A DNA stretch of 29,130 nucleotides from JBKEDS01 sp047975545 (GCA_047975545.1 JBKEDS010000001.1:1-29130); one strand, 5' to 3'; shown: positions 1-8,444, counted from the first letter of the stretch. Numbers and translations: made by a program. The notes: a model not told the origin generated them from the sequence alone.

Positions 1-2
1 CT

Positions 3-481
3 ACAAATGCTACCAATATAGCAACGAATGCTACCGATATTACGGCTTTGGAAACCGAACAAACAACGCAAAACGCCAATATCGCCGCCAACACAACCGC
101 CATCAATAGCCACGTAACGGCAGACAAGGATACCGACGATACCAACGAAATCCAAACCATAGCTTCGGCGGATAATTCCGTAACGGTAACCCCAAACGCC
201 AACGGTAAGGATTTTGATTTGAAGGTCACGCCTTTCGATGCTTCTGGCTTGCAAAGCCAAATCGATGCCAATGAAACGGCGATTGCTACAAATGCTACCA
301 ATATAGCAACGAATGCTACCGATATTACGGCTTTGGAAACCGAGCAGACAACGCAAAACACCAACATCGCCGCCAACACAACCGCCATCGATAACCACGT
401 GACGGCAGACAAGGATACCGACGATAGCAATGAGCTTCAAACATTATCTATTTCGGGAAATGAAATTAGTTTGACCGATGG
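3..481 (+). repeat. Direct repeats inside the surface protein gene (285-base period)
   Basis: The segment starting at the left edge (1-160) recurs at 286-445 with only scattered third-position differences, an offset of exactly 285 bases (95 codons). A separate block of about 54 identical bases occurs at 428-481 and again at 623-676 (offset 195 bases, 65 codons). Both offsets are multiples of three, so recombination between copies would keep the frame. Confidence 0.85.
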
Positions 482-1334
482 TGGTTCGGTAACCTTGCCG
501 ACAATCGACGGGAGCGAAACTTCGGTTACGGCCGGAGCCAACATTTCGGTAACTGGCGATGGAACCTCCGCCGCTCCATATATCATCAGCAATACATTTA
601 CGGAAGTAGACGGCAGTGAGACCAATGAGCTTCAAACATTATCTATTTCGGGAAATGAAATTAGTTTGACCGATGGGGGTAGCGTAACGGTAAATACTGA
701 CGATGCGGATGCTATTATAGGCAACGAAGTTACCGGTAATGCAGACGCCACTTTAGCCCTAACGGGCGATGGTACAACGGCCTCACCGTTAAAGTTGGGC
801 GTAGCCGCCGATGGTATCACGGCAACCCAAATCGCCGATAATGCGGTAAATACAAGTGAAATAGCCAACGACGCCGTAACCCTGGCCAAACTTGCAAATG
901 GCACTACTAACGGCCAAATTATGCAATGGAATAGTACATCTTCTGAATGGGAACTTAAAGTTCCGGAAGATTATAAGCATATTGCAATTAGTGAGTTTGT
1001 AAGAGGTGAACCTGTTTTACAAGATAAAGGTAGAATTATGTTTACCGTTCCATCTGATATGGCAGGTTATAAAACCGATAAAATGACTTGCTCTATAAGG
1101 GAATTAGGGACAGGAAACGTAACGGTTACAGCATTATTATGGAGGACAGGAACGGAATCAACGATTAATGAAACGGTTACCATTAATTCGTCAGTAGTGT
1201 ATACCGCAACAAGTTTAGGAGGAAGTGCAGTAACTTTGGCAGAGGGAGATTTGGTTTATTTAAACATAACAGCAGCACCTGCTTATAGTAGTTCGCCAAA
1301 AGGTTTATCTTGTACCATAAAATTATTGCCATGA
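3..1334 (+). CDS. Repeat-rich surface or fibre protein, 5' end outside the window
   Basis: The frame is open from the left edge, so the N-terminus is missing. A TTG at 48 is not a credible start. The visible part (about 443 residues) begins with Asn/Thr/Ala-rich heptad-like stretches (TNATNIATNATDITALE) that look like a coiled-coil stalk. These are repeated with a 95-residue (285-base) period at 3-160 and 288-445. A second repeated block (NELQTLSISGNEISLTDGG) appears twice, 65 residues apart. A region with ITATQIADNAV and TLAKL follows, then a C-terminal globular domain of about 120 residues rich in beta-strand patterns. This architecture is common in Bacteroidota cell-surface proteins and resembles phage tail-fibre or trimeric stalk proteins. 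The exact role (adhesion or surface fibre) is inference. Its stop overlaps the next start (ATGA at 1331-1334), which suggests translational coupling. Confidence 0.8.
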   Translation, partial: TNATNIATNATDITALETEQTTQNANIAANTTAINSHVTADKDTDDTNEIQTIASADNSVTVTPNANGKDFDLKVTPFDASGLQSQIDANETAIATNATNIATNATDITALETEQTTQNTNIAANTTAIDNHVTADKDTDDSNELQTLSISGNEISLTDGGSVTLPTIDGSETSVTAGANISVTGDGTSAAPYIISNTFTEVDGSETNELQTLSISGNEISLTDGGSVTVNTDDADAIIGNEVTGNADATLALTGDGTTASPLKLGVAADGITATQIADNAVNTSEIANDAVTLAKLANGTTNGQIMQWNSTSSEWELKVPEDYKHIAISEFVRGEPVLQDKGRIMFTVPSDMAGYKTDKMTCSIRELGTGNVTVTALLWRTGTESTINETVTINSSVVYTATSLGGSAVTLAEGDLVYLNITAAPAYSSSPKGLSCTIKLLP

Positions 1335-2227
1335 GATTAATTTTTTTATTTTTAATATTAATTTCAGGGAGTTTGACTGCTCAAACTCCCAACGAATATA
1401 TTACGGTTGAAAGAACAAGAACTCGTGTTGGAGGATATTATTGGGTAGAACAGGGTGCTGCGACAATTGCAGGTCTTTCTCCGTATTTATGGATGGATGC
1501 GTCTTCTGCTACTTTTTTTAAAGATACTTCCGGTAATACCTTTACGTGTACCCCCAATGCTACGCACACAGTACAAACTTGGTTAGACCGAAGCGGAAAT
1601 AATAGAAATTTCACTTCAGCAACTAGTGATGTTTCACCGACATACACCTGTGATTCTCAGTCCACTCCGCTTTATCAACGTGATAATTTTATACAAAGTG
1701 ATGGGATAGATGACATCATGACGTTTAATTTTAGCACTGCTTCTGCTGGGGTAATAGATGGACTTTCAGGCACTATAGACTCTGACTTTACATTCATTTT
1801 TGTAATGCAGGCAACTGCAAGTCTTGGGTACAATGACTCTTTTATTGCCAGTGGTGATGGTTGGAATACTGCAAAAAACTGGCAAATAGGAGCTACAGGA
1901 ACTGATCGGTCAAAAATTTATTTTAGATTGGCACAAGCTACTCCTACTAATTTAGCGTTAATTCCTTTTGATACTAATACTCATGTTTATCTTATAACAC
2001 GCTCGGGAACAACTGTTACTTATAAAGTGGATGGGACTCAAGTTGCATCAATAACTTATCCGGCCAATAGATTGCCCTTCTTGGATAATTTGAAATTATT
2101 TACTAATAGAGCTACACAAACCCGTATTAACGCAAGGTTTTCTGAGTTCTTTGTATTCAATGGAACACTTACAGCAGATCAAGAATTTATCATAGAACAA
2201 TATTTACTATCCAAATGGGGTGTTTAA
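1331..2227 (+). CDS. Secreted LamG/concanavalin-like jelly-roll protein
   Basis: The ATG at 1331 overlaps the stop of the previous gene (ATGA). A start at 1310 is possible but would place seven residues before an obvious signal peptide. Residues 1-18 (MRLIFLFLILISGSLTAQ) are a typical Sec signal peptide. The mature part contains SPYLWMDASS, a WLDRSGNNRNFTSA motif and a C-terminal FNGTLTADQEFIIEQYLLSKWGV-like tail, a pattern common in Bacteroidota proteins with LamG-like beta-sandwich folds that bind carbohydrate or protein ligands. No catalytic residues are recognised. There is no obvious T9SS sorting domain. The tight overlap with the fibre-like gene suggests the two products work together at the cell surface. 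Length is 298 residues. Confidence 0.75.
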   Translation: MRLIFLFLILISGSLTAQTPNEYITVERTRTRVGGYYWVEQGAATIAGLSPYLWMDASSATFFKDTSGNTFTCTPNATHTVQTWLDRSGNNRNFTSATSDVSPTYTCDSQSTPLYQRDNFIQSDGIDDIMTFNFSTASAGVIDGLSGTIDSDFTFIFVMQATASLGYNDSFIASGDGWNTAKNWQIGATGTDRSKIYFRLAQATPTNLALIPFDTNTHVYLITRSGTTVTYKVDGTQVASITYPANRLPFLDNLKLFTNRATQTRINARFSEFFVFNGTLTADQEFIIEQYLLSKWGV

Positions 2228-2242
2228 AACTATTCAAGTTAT

Positions 2243-2318
2243 GAAACACCCATTATTAAGTTTTAATCACACGGTGGCATGTTAATTTGGGTGTTCCATG
2301 CCCGTACTGAGCTTGACG
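2243..2318. repeat. Inverted repeat and REP-like fragment between genes
   Basis: ATGAAACACCC (2241-2251) is complementary to GGGTGTTCCAT (2289-2299) with one mismatch, separated by 37 bases. It is followed by a CTGAGCTTGACGAAGT-type string, a short motif scattered in Bacteroidota intergenic DNA that also occurs within the repeat copy at 21485-21609. No T-run follows, so a terminator is not supported. Confidence 0.4.
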
Positions 2319-2355
2319 AAGTGTGTCCTTTTGAAAAACAATAAAAAATTAACAC

Positions 2356-3552
2356 ATGAAAAGGTTTAAAATAATAATCAAATTATTGGTTTTTGAAAAA
2401 CGAAAAAGTGTTGCCGTAATGCTGTTTTTTATATTTTCGGCTAACGCCCAAACCGCCTTCCATAATTTGGGCAATGTACAAATACACGATAACGGTCAAA
2501 TGGGGTTTCATACCAACCTAATAAACAATGGTATGTTTAACCAAAATTTGGGGTTGGTCGGATTTTACAGCGCAACCGAAGCCCTTACTATTTCAGGTAC
2601 GCAGGTTCCAAGGTTTTTTAATATGGAAACGGCCGTGAATAATCATTTATACCTTGGTATAAATACCGAAATAGCAAGCGAATTGAGCTATATCGTGGGC
2701 GATATTATTACACCGCGCGAAAACCCCGATATTTCGTTGGACTTTTTGGGTACCTCGTACCATACCTTAGTCAATAATTTGCGTGATACCGACGGTTATG
2801 CTTCCGTTACGGGCATTAACCGATTTACTTTTCCCATAGGCCATGATGATAAATACCGCCCCCTTATTATTCCAAATCAAGACAAGGTGGCCATGTTCAA
2901 AGCCGCTTATTTTAACGAGGATCCTAATTTCCCCAGTACCTTCCCGTCGTTTAGCACATCGGTTTCCGAAGCCGTTATAACAAAGGTAAGTGTAAGCGAG
3001 TTTTGGGATTTTAACGGTGCCGAACCTACCCAAGTAACCTTAACATGGGATGCCGATAGCAACATAGCCGATTTAGCTGCCGATTTAAGTTTTTTAAGGG
3101 TCGTGGGCTGGAGCGTTGCCGATAACGAATGGAAAAATCTGGGCAATGTTAAGGTTACGGGCAATTTAACCGAAGGCACTATAACGTCTTTCGCCTTTAT
3201 TCCCGACCATTACCAAAGCCTGACTTTTGGTACTATTAACGAGGATGCCATAGTAATAGGCACTTCCGGTATTGTAATCCACAATGCGTTTTCGCCCAAT
3301 GGCGACGGTAAAAACGATACCTTTTTTATAGAAGATATTGAACTGTTTGAAAACACCCTGAAAATTTACAACCGTTGGGGGCATTTGGTGTACGAAGCCA
3401 AAAACTATAAAAACGACTGGAACGGCTCAAGCGAATTTGGCTTGGTAATCAATAAAGGGAAAAAGTTGCCAACGGGTACTTATTTTTATGTATTGGAACT
3501 TCCCGTTGAAAAAGAAGAATTTTCCAGTTGGCTGTACATTGTTAACGATTAG
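2356..3552 (+). CDS. T9SS type B (gliding-motility-associated C-terminal domain) secreted protein
   Basis: This 398-residue protein has an N-terminal signal with an unusually long basic n-region (residues 1-32, ending SANAQ). Its C-terminal sorting domain (about residues 306-396) contains HNAFSPNGDGKNDTFFI, LKIYNRWGHLVYEA, NDWNG and LPTGTYFYVLEL. This is the classical CHU_C/T9SS type B signal, which directs export through the type IX secretion system across the outer membrane. The central region (about 40-300) has no enzyme motif I recognise. It has the HNLGNVQIHDNGQMGFHTNL and FPIGHDDKYRPL motifs found in Bacteroidota surface proteins of unknown role. The signal for export is certain. The function of the cargo is not known. 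Confidence 0.85.
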   Translation: MKRFKIIIKLLVFEKRKSVAVMLFFIFSANAQTAFHNLGNVQIHDNGQMGFHTNLINNGMFNQNLGLVGFYSATEALTISGTQVPRFFNMETAVNNHLYLGINTEIASELSYIVGDIITPRENPDISLDFLGTSYHTLVNNLRDTDGYASVTGINRFTFPIGHDDKYRPLIIPNQDKVAMFKAAYFNEDPNFPSTFPSFSTSVSEAVITKVSVSEFWDFNGAEPTQVTLTWDADSNIADLAADLSFLRVVGWSVADNEWKNLGNVKVTGNLTEGTITSFAFIPDHYQSLTFGTINEDAIVIGTSGIVIHNAFSPNGDGKNDTFFIEDIELFENTLKIYNRWGHLVYEAKNYKNDWNGSSEFGLVINKGKKLPTGTYFYVLELPVEKEEFSSWLYIVND

Positions 3553-3616
3553 TGTTTTTACGTAACCAATATGGTAGTTTTACGTAGTTAATGTTGACTG
3601 TTTCGTGTTGTTTTTT

Positions 3617-3706
3617 ATCTATTTAAAATTTTGTAATAACCTGTTTTTTAGTAATTTATTATATTGGTGGTATTAACCATTACCTGCCAAAAGCCCATTA
3701 TGGGCT
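3617..3706 (+). repeat. Dispersed repeat, copy A (diverged)
   Basis: This stretch aligns along its whole length with the copies at 11103-11203 and 21485-21609: ATCTATTTAAA at the left, an AT-rich middle, then CTGCCAAAAGCCCATTATGGGCT at the right. The terminal palindrome GCCCATtATGGGC is intact (3693-3705), while the middle has many substitutions. It has the same orientation as the copy at 11103. Confidence 0.65.
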
Positions 3707-3714
3707 AAAATATC

Positions 3715-3770
3715 AAAAAAACGGATTGTTGTGGGGTAAAAGTAAGCCTTATTCGTAAGTCCGTTTTTTT
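3715..3770. terminator. Candidate bidirectional terminator between convergent genes
   Basis: AAAAAAACGGA (3715-3725) pairs with TCCGTTTTTTT (3760-3770), giving an 11-bp stem with a long loop (34 bases) and a T-run on either strand. It lies between the convergent T9SS gene and the minus-strand gene, and its right arm is inside the last codons of the latter. The large loop makes it weaker than a standard terminator. Confidence 0.4.
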
Positions 3771-4492
3771 ACATATTCCAATAATTCTTCATGGGTCATG
3801 TTTCTTATGGTGGCGTATATATTTATCAATTCTTGATTTCCGGATTTTAAATTGTACTTTACGATGTATTTTGAAAAACCATTTTCCTTGCCTTTTGGGA
3901 TGAAGGAAAATGCCATATTTTGGTTTTCTTCATTTTTATAAAACGCATCGATTGTTCGTTTTAAGTGGGTTACGTCCACAGGGCTTTTGTTGAAAAGTTT
4001 TTTAGATTGAAACGTTCTGAAATTATTGTAAAGTTCCTTTCGTTGTTCGGGATTTTGTTCGTTTTTTACTATTAGGGAGCCATAAAAATAAATTTCTTTT
4101 TTAATAAAAGGAAAAAGGGTTCTGTTGTGTTTTAACGATAGATAATTTATAAACTCCTTTTTGTTTAATAGGCTGTCTTTTTCCTGTCGTTTGCTTGGGC
4201 CAAGTAGAGGGGAACCACTTTGGTCGAAAAATAAATAATCGTCAAAAAACGCATTTTTCTTATTTATAATACTCCTCAGGGTTAAACGGCTAAATCGGTT
4301 GTTGGTTACTTCAAATTTATAAGGCACCAATATTTCTATATAACCCAATTTATTTGGCTTTACTTTTATCGGGATGTTTTTTTCAACTTCAAGCTGTTTT
4401 AAAATAATTGCGGGTTGGGAATAAAAATAAACAGTTATTAGTAGAAACAGAATTGAAACAACCCCGAATATTTTTGTAATTCTATTTTTCAT
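3749..4492 (-). CDS. Hypothetical membrane-anchored protein
   Basis: I do not recognise the family. The 247-residue product has one N-terminal hydrophobic segment (about residues 8-26, FGVVSILFLLITVYFYSQP), then a mostly polar, lysine-rich domain predicted to lie outside the membrane. The ATG at 4492 is chosen because it lies 22 bases after the stop of the upstream gene. The longer frame to 4600 would overlap that gene by 86 bases. The short gap suggests an operon with the glutamine cyclotransferase lipoprotein. No cysteine-based or catalytic motif is visible. Confidence 0.7.
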   Translation of the reverse strand: MKNRITKIFGVVSILFLLITVYFYSQPAIILKQLEVEKNIPIKVKPNKLGYIEILVPYKFEVTNNRFSRLTLRSIINKKNAFFDDYLFFDQSGSPLLGPSKRQEKDSLLNKKEFINYLSLKHNRTLFPFIKKEIYFYGSLIVKNEQNPEQRKELYNNFRTFQSKKLFNKSPVDVTHLKRTIDAFYKNEENQNMAFSFIPKGKENGFSKYIVKYNLKSGNQELINIYATIRNMTHEELLEYVKKRTYE

Positions 4493-4514
4493 TTCACGTG
4501 TTATTAAATTGCTT

Positions 4515-5549
4515 TTACGGCGCCACAATTTCAACCTCAAAAAGTTTGTCCCAGCGCTTGCCCGTAACAAAAAGGGTTTTGGTTTCGGGGTTATAGGCAA
4601 TTCCGTTTAAAACATCCAATCCTTCGTGTTGCGTTACCATGTTATTTAAGGGCGAAAAATCTATAACGCCAATAACGGCACCGTTTTTTGGGTTTATAAT
4701 GGCAACGCCGTCCTTTTGGTAGCGGTTGGCGTAAATGCTGCCGTTAACCCATTCCATTTCGTTTATGCCTATAATTTTTCCTTTGTTGGTGTTTACTTGG
4801 ATATGGTTTTGCTCAACCAAGGTTTCGGGGTTTAAAAGCCATATGGTTTCGGTGCCGTCGCTTTTGTAAATTGTAGCCCCATTGTGGCACAAGCCCCAAC
4901 CTTCCTTGCTTTTACCATATTTAAAACTGTTTGTTTTTTCAAAAGTATCAAGGTTGTAAACAAACCCGATGCCCTCGCGCCAGGTTAGTTGGTATATGTT
5001 TTGGTTTACAATGGTAAGGCCCTCGGCAAAATACTCTTTAGGTAAATTTATGTTTTTAATAATTTCGCCTGTTTTATGGTTTGTTTTCCTAAGTTTCGAT
5101 TCGCCGTACTGTCCCGTGCTTTCGTAAAGAATACCGTCGTGAAATTCCAAGCCCTGTGTGTACGACGTTATATCGTGCGGGTATTGGTTAATAATGTTAT
5201 AGGTGAAAATTTTTGGGGCTTGGTCGTTCAGTATGGTAATCGAGGTGTTTGCCGTTTGTTTTTCGCCATTGGAAAAAATAGTGGCTTCTATATTATGTTT
5301 GCCCAGTTTAAAGTTGCTTAATGCCGAGGAGGCCTCGATAGGCAATCCGTTTAAGGCGTAAATTACCGAGTCCGCAATTTTGTTCTTTTTGCTTTCAACA
5401 GACAGTAAAAGTGTTTTGTTTATGGCAATATCGCCTTTTTCGGCATTGGTTTTAATACTGAAATCGTTTTTTTTGCTTCCCGTACCAAACCCACAGGAAA
5501 TAAAAACGGTATTTAAAAGTATGATTGTAAGGTGCTTAATGAAACCCAT
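4515..5549 (-). CDS. Glutaminyl-peptide cyclotransferase (beta-propeller) lipoprotein
   Basis: The product matches the glutamine cyclotransferase family (Glu_cyclase_2, five-bladed beta-propeller), enzymes that convert N-terminal glutamine of peptides to pyroglutamate. Diagnostic stretches are HDITSYTQGLEF, LYESTGQYGESKLR, FAEGLTI, IYQLTWREG, GEGWGL-like KEGWGLCHNG, DGTETIWLLNPETL, NEMEWVNGSIYANRY and HEGLDVLNGIAYNP. The N-terminus is a lipoprotein signal (LLNTVFISC), so it is probably membrane-anchored in the periplasm or on the surface. Between the signal and the propeller (about residues 30-110) lies an extra domain of unclear role. I prefer ATG 5549 over ATG 5567, because a TATCTTG box at 5569-5575 (minus strand) would start transcription too close to 5567. 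Confidence 0.88.
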   Translation of the reverse strand: MGFIKHLTIILLNTVFISCGFGTGSKKNDFSIKTNAEKGDIAINKTLLLSVESKKNKIADSVIYALNGLPIEASSALSNFKLGKHNIEATIFSNGEKQTANTSITILNDQAPKIFTYNIINQYPHDITSYTQGLEFHDGILYESTGQYGESKLRKTNHKTGEIIKNINLPKEYFAEGLTIVNQNIYQLTWREGIGFVYNLDTFEKTNSFKYGKSKEGWGLCHNGATIYKSDGTETIWLLNPETLVEQNHIQVNTNKGKIIGINEMEWVNGSIYANRYQKDGVAIINPKNGAVIGVIDFSPLNNMVTQHEGLDVLNGIAYNPETKTLFVTGKRWDKLFEVEIVAP

Positions 5550-5602
5550 AAGTGCTAAATTTTCCATGCAAGATATTTATTTAAAATCAGTTTGAAAAAT
5601 CA

Positions 5603-5632
5603 TTGTGAAAATTTTAAAAGGTTGTATATTTG
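5603..5632 (+). promoter_or_regulatory. Promoter of the SRP RNA gene
   Basis: TATATTTG (5625-5632) fits the Bacteroidota -7 element TAnnTTTG exactly. TTG at 5603-5605 sits 19 bases upstream as the -33 element. Transcription would begin at about 5638, just where the RNA's outer stem starts. Confidence 0.7.
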
Positions 5633-5637
5633 CACTC

Positions 5638-5738
5638 GGCAAGTCCTACACAACCAGCTCCTGTTGAATCCTCCAGGGCGGGAACGCAGCAAAGGTAAAT
5701 GGTCGTAGCGGTGTGATGTAGGTAGCTTGCCTTTTTTT
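5638..5738 (+). ncRNA. ffs: Signal recognition particle RNA (4.5S-type)
   Basis: The apical domain carries the conserved SRP core: CCTCCAGGGCGGGAACGCAGCAAAGGTAA at 5670-5698 (shown in pieces: CCAGGGCGGGAACGCAGCA), followed by GGTCGTAGCGG. The outer stem is GGCAAG (5638-5643) with CTTGCC (5726-5731), extended by CCTACA (5646-5651) with TGTAGG (5717-5722). A run of seven T (5732-5738) directly after the stem acts as terminator. The RNA binds Ffh and targets nascent membrane and secreted proteins to the translocon. It is short (about 95 nt), like other Gram-negative SRP RNAs lacking an Alu domain. Confidence 0.9.
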
Positions 5739-5794
5739 GTGCCGTTTTCTTTCCTGTATAGAATTTATATCTTTACGTTTTAAAATAGAAATAT

Positions 5795-6598
5795 ATGTTT
5801 AAAGTTGTTTTAATCACGGGCGGTTCGTCGGGAATTGGCAAATCGGTTGGCGAATATTTAATGTTGAAGGGTTTTACGGTTTACGGTACAAGCCGAAATC
5901 CCGAAAAATATCCCGATTCCAAATTTCCTATTTTAAAATTGGATGTTAAACAGGTTGAAACCATTCAAGCTGCCGTTAAGCATATTATAAAAACCGAAGG
6001 CAAGTTGGATGTACTGGTTAACAATGCCGGAGCCGGAATTACGGGGCCGATAGAGGAAACCCCCGAAGCCGAGATTAAAGCTAATTTTGATACTAATTTT
6101 TTTGGGCCGATAAACGTTATTAAGGCGGTTTTGCCCCAAATGCGCCAACAAAATTCGGGGCTTATAATAAACATTACATCAATAGCCGGGTACATGGGCT
6201 TACCCTACCGCGGTATTTACAGTGCCAGCAAGGGCGCTTTAGAGTTGGTTACCGAAGCGTTTAGGATGGAACTTAAAAGTTTTAACGTACAAATGACCAA
6301 TATTGCCCCCGGCGATTTTGCCACCAATATTGCGGCCGGACGCTACCATGCGCCGTTATTGGAAAATTCGCCGTACAAAACACCATACGGCAATACCTTA
6401 GATTTAATGAATGCCCATGTGGACCAAGGAAGTAACCCCGATATTATGGCCAAGGCGGTGTACAGGGTTATTATAGCCAAAACCCATAGAATACATTATA
6501 AAGTGGGTGGGTTTATGCAGAAATTTTCAATAGTTTTAAAACGAATCCTGCCCGATAGGGTATACGAAAAAATGCTAATGAACCACTATAAACTTTAA
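5795..6598 (+). CDS. SDR-family oxidoreductase (short-chain dehydrogenase)
   Basis: This is a 267-residue classical short-chain dehydrogenase/reductase. The Rossmann cofactor motif TGGSSGIG is at residues 8-15, the NNAG motif follows, and the catalytic set is Ser129, Tyr142 and Lys146 (YSASK). Arg-containing TSRNPEKYP after beta-2 suggests NADP(H) preference, which is inference. The substrate cannot be told from sequence. The C-terminus is basic and ends KMLMNHYKL. A near-match -7 box TATCTTTA lies at 5768-5775, giving a leader of about 15 bases. It is downstream of the SRP RNA but separated from it by that gene's terminator. Confidence 0.88.
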   Translation: MFKVVLITGGSSGIGKSVGEYLMLKGFTVYGTSRNPEKYPDSKFPILKLDVKQVETIQAAVKHIIKTEGKLDVLVNNAGAGITGPIEETPEAEIKANFDTNFFGPINVIKAVLPQMRQQNSGLIINITSIAGYMGLPYRGIYSASKGALELVTEAFRMELKSFNVQMTNIAPGDFATNIAAGRYHAPLLENSPYKTPYGNTLDLMNAHVDQGSNPDIMAKAVYRVIIAKTHRIHYKVGGFMQKFSIVLKRILPDRVYEKMLMNHYKL

Positions 6599-6630
6599 AA
6601 TTGCGATGAGGGCGGCATGTTCAAGTTACT

Positions 6631-6762
6631 TGTTGTTTCACGGAGTTTCGCTGAGGTTTTTTTAAAAACCGAAATTTGTTAATCAATAAAAATATTGCTT
6701 CTTCGTGCCTTATTGCAATTGACGCTACTTCAAAAATCGAAACTCAAAACTCGTTAATCGTT
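6631..6762. repeat. Short intergenic repeat (CACGGAG type), copy 1
   Basis: TTTCACGGAGTTTCGCTGAGG followed by a T-run (6637-6663) and an AATCG/ACTCGTTAATCG-like stretch (6737-6762) lie in the gap between convergent genes. The same two parts in the same order occur at 10171-10258. Otherwise the 204-base gap holds nothing I can assign. Confidence 0.5.
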
Positions 6763-6802
6763 CTTCCTTTACAACAACAAAGGCGGGATAGTAATAAAGG
6801 AA

Positions 6803-8218
6803 TTACCTATTAATAGCGCCCAAAAGATATTCTTCAAATTTTACCGAAAAAATATTAGCGTTGCTATTTACTATTTTTTTGTTTTTATCCACGATAATGG
6901 CTTTGGTTATGGGCTGTACGGCAAATAGTTCTTTTGAAGCGTTTGGCTGTTCGAACACAAATTCGTTAACCAAGGGAAATTTATGTTTGTCCAGCAATTG
7001 TTTGCTTCTTTCCGGGGCGTAATCGTCTACGTTTATAACAATAAAATTTACTTCGGGATATTTAAGTTTTAGTTCGTCCAATTTAATGTGGCTTTCAATA
7101 AAGTGGTTGTTATATTTTTGCGACCAAAAGCACAGTACCGAAGGTTTTGTTATTAGTTTTAGTAATTGGTGCGGCTTATGGCCGTAATCCAACAATACGG
7201 TATTAGGGATGGTGTTGTCTGTTTTTAGCTTGTTTAGTGCTTGTACGTACTGTGTTAGTTTTTCGTTGTTTTCGGTATTGGTCGATTTGCTTAAAAACGC
7301 ATTTAAAAGTTCGGTATTGTTGTTGGCATTGTTGCTTCGGGACAGATAATTAATGGTAACGTGGTGCAGCAAATCGTTTTTTATAGAAGGGTTGCTAATC
7401 AGGCTATCGATAACCTCCAAGCGGTCCTTGTTAAAGCAAATGGAGCTTCGTTTAAAACCTTCGCCCGTATCCTGTGCCGTATGCTTGTAAAGCGCAATGT
7501 TGTTTACGTGGTGGCGCAAAAACGTTTTGTAATAGTGGTAGTCCTTTAAAAGCGAATCGTTATAGCTTATGTTTGCCCTGTAAGCGTAAAAATTATCGGG
7601 AATGGATTGTAATAATTCGTTTTTATTATGCCCAAAATGAACGAACGGATATACTTCCTTGGCCGAATAATAATTGTAGTTAATGTTGTTTAGGGCAATA
7701 TTTTCAAAAAGTTCGGAATTTTTATTGCTTAAATTGAAATTTTTAAGGTTTTGGAGTTTTAAGGCGTGTAGGGAATCGATAGTCCGGCTGTAATCCTGAG
7801 GCGAAAGCTGGCAATATTTAAAAATATTTTTTTCTTCCTTTTCGTTGTCCAAAAACGCATTAATAAAATAATTGTTTTTTTTATCGCCAATGCCCGTAAA
7901 TACCATCGATTCGTCAAATTCCAAGGTGTTCAGCCTAACCAAAACGCTATCTTGGGGCTCCAGCAAAACCACTTGCATTTCGCTACCGTGAAAAAAGGCG
8001 TATAGCCCGGGTTTTAAATTCTTTATTTTATGCAAAAATCTATTATTACCGTCAAGTTTTATAGTATCTATTACGGTATTGTCTTTGGTTAGCACTACAA
8101 AGTTTTTATTCGGGTTTATAATTTCGCCGCCAAAATAGGCATAATCACGACCGTTGTTGTTTTTTTTGCAGCTAAAAAGAATTAAAGAAAGCAATATACT
8201 TATATAAAGTAATCTCAT
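6803..8218 (-). CDS. Thioredoxin-like (TlpA-type) lipoprotein lacking CxxC
   Basis: This is a 471-residue lipoprotein (signal MRLLYISILLSLILFSC, then KKNN). Residues about 25-110 form a DUF4369-like beta-domain (FGGEIINPN, NTVIDTIKLDGNNRF, LKPGLYAFFHGSE). The middle is helical. The C-terminal 140 residues look like a thioredoxin fold: PSVLCFWSQKYNNHF, LKLKYPEVNFIVINVDD, then ITKAIIVDKNKKIV. Where active TlpA proteins have WCxxC, this one has WSQKYNNHF, so redox activity through a cysteine pair is not expected. DUF4369 plus thioredoxin architecture is widespread in Bacteroidota envelope proteins. The function here is unknown. A -7 box TACTTTTG is present on the minus strand at 8251-8258. Confidence 0.75.
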   Translation of the reverse strand: MRLLYISILLSLILFSCKKNNNGRDYAYFGGEIINPNKNFVVLTKDNTVIDTIKLDGNNRFLHKIKNLKPGLYAFFHGSEMQVVLLEPQDSVLVRLNTLEFDESMVFTGIGDKKNNYFINAFLDNEKEEKNIFKYCQLSPQDYSRTIDSLHALKLQNLKNFNLSNKNSELFENIALNNINYNYYSAKEVYPFVHFGHNKNELLQSIPDNFYAYRANISYNDSLLKDYHYYKTFLRHHVNNIALYKHTAQDTGEGFKRSSICFNKDRLEVIDSLISNPSIKNDLLHHVTINYLSRSNNANNNTELLNAFLSKSTNTENNEKLTQYVQALNKLKTDNTIPNTVLLDYGHKPHQLLKLITKPSVLCFWSQKYNNHFIESHIKLDELKLKYPEVNFIVINVDDYAPERSKQLLDKHKFPLVNEFVFEQPNASKELFAVQPITKAIIVDKNKKIVNSNANIFSVKFEEYLLGAINR

Positions 8219-8250
8219 AAAGTCAACTTCATCTTAAAAGTAGTTATACA

Positions 8251-8258
8251 CAAAAGTA
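8251..8258 (-). promoter_or_regulatory. -7 promoter element of the TlpA-like gene
   Basis: TACTTTTG on the minus strand fits TAnnTTTG exactly and lies 33 bases before the ATG. I see no good -33 box. Confidence 0.4.
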
Positions 8259-8374
8259 GAGTTTGTTTATGGTATTGGCTGTTAATGCGCTGTTAAATGT
8301 TGCGGTTTTGGGTGTATGCCAACATTTATCGCAAAATACAATTCGGTATATTTCATCTTACCGTTCGAATTTTC

Positions 8375-8382
8375 TACTTTTG
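8375..8382 (+). promoter_or_regulatory. -7 promoter element of the ABC-F gene
   Basis: TACTTTTG fits TAnnTTTG exactly. It would give a leader of about 55 bases before ATG 8445. The -33 position holds TTTC only. Confidence 0.4.
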
Positions 8383-8444
8383 CCGAAAATCAAGAACGGG
8401 TGGGGTTTAAAAAACCTAATTACCGTTAAATACACAGAAGTATT

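Noticed and set aside
48..50. TTG as the start of the first gene
   Set aside because: The frame is open to the left edge and the same repeat unit lies upstream in frame, so the real start is outside the window.
4493..4600. Longer N-terminus of the small membrane protein gene
   Set aside because: It would overlap the cyclotransferase gene by 86 bases and put 36 basic residues before the membrane segment. ATG 4492 fits an operon spacing.
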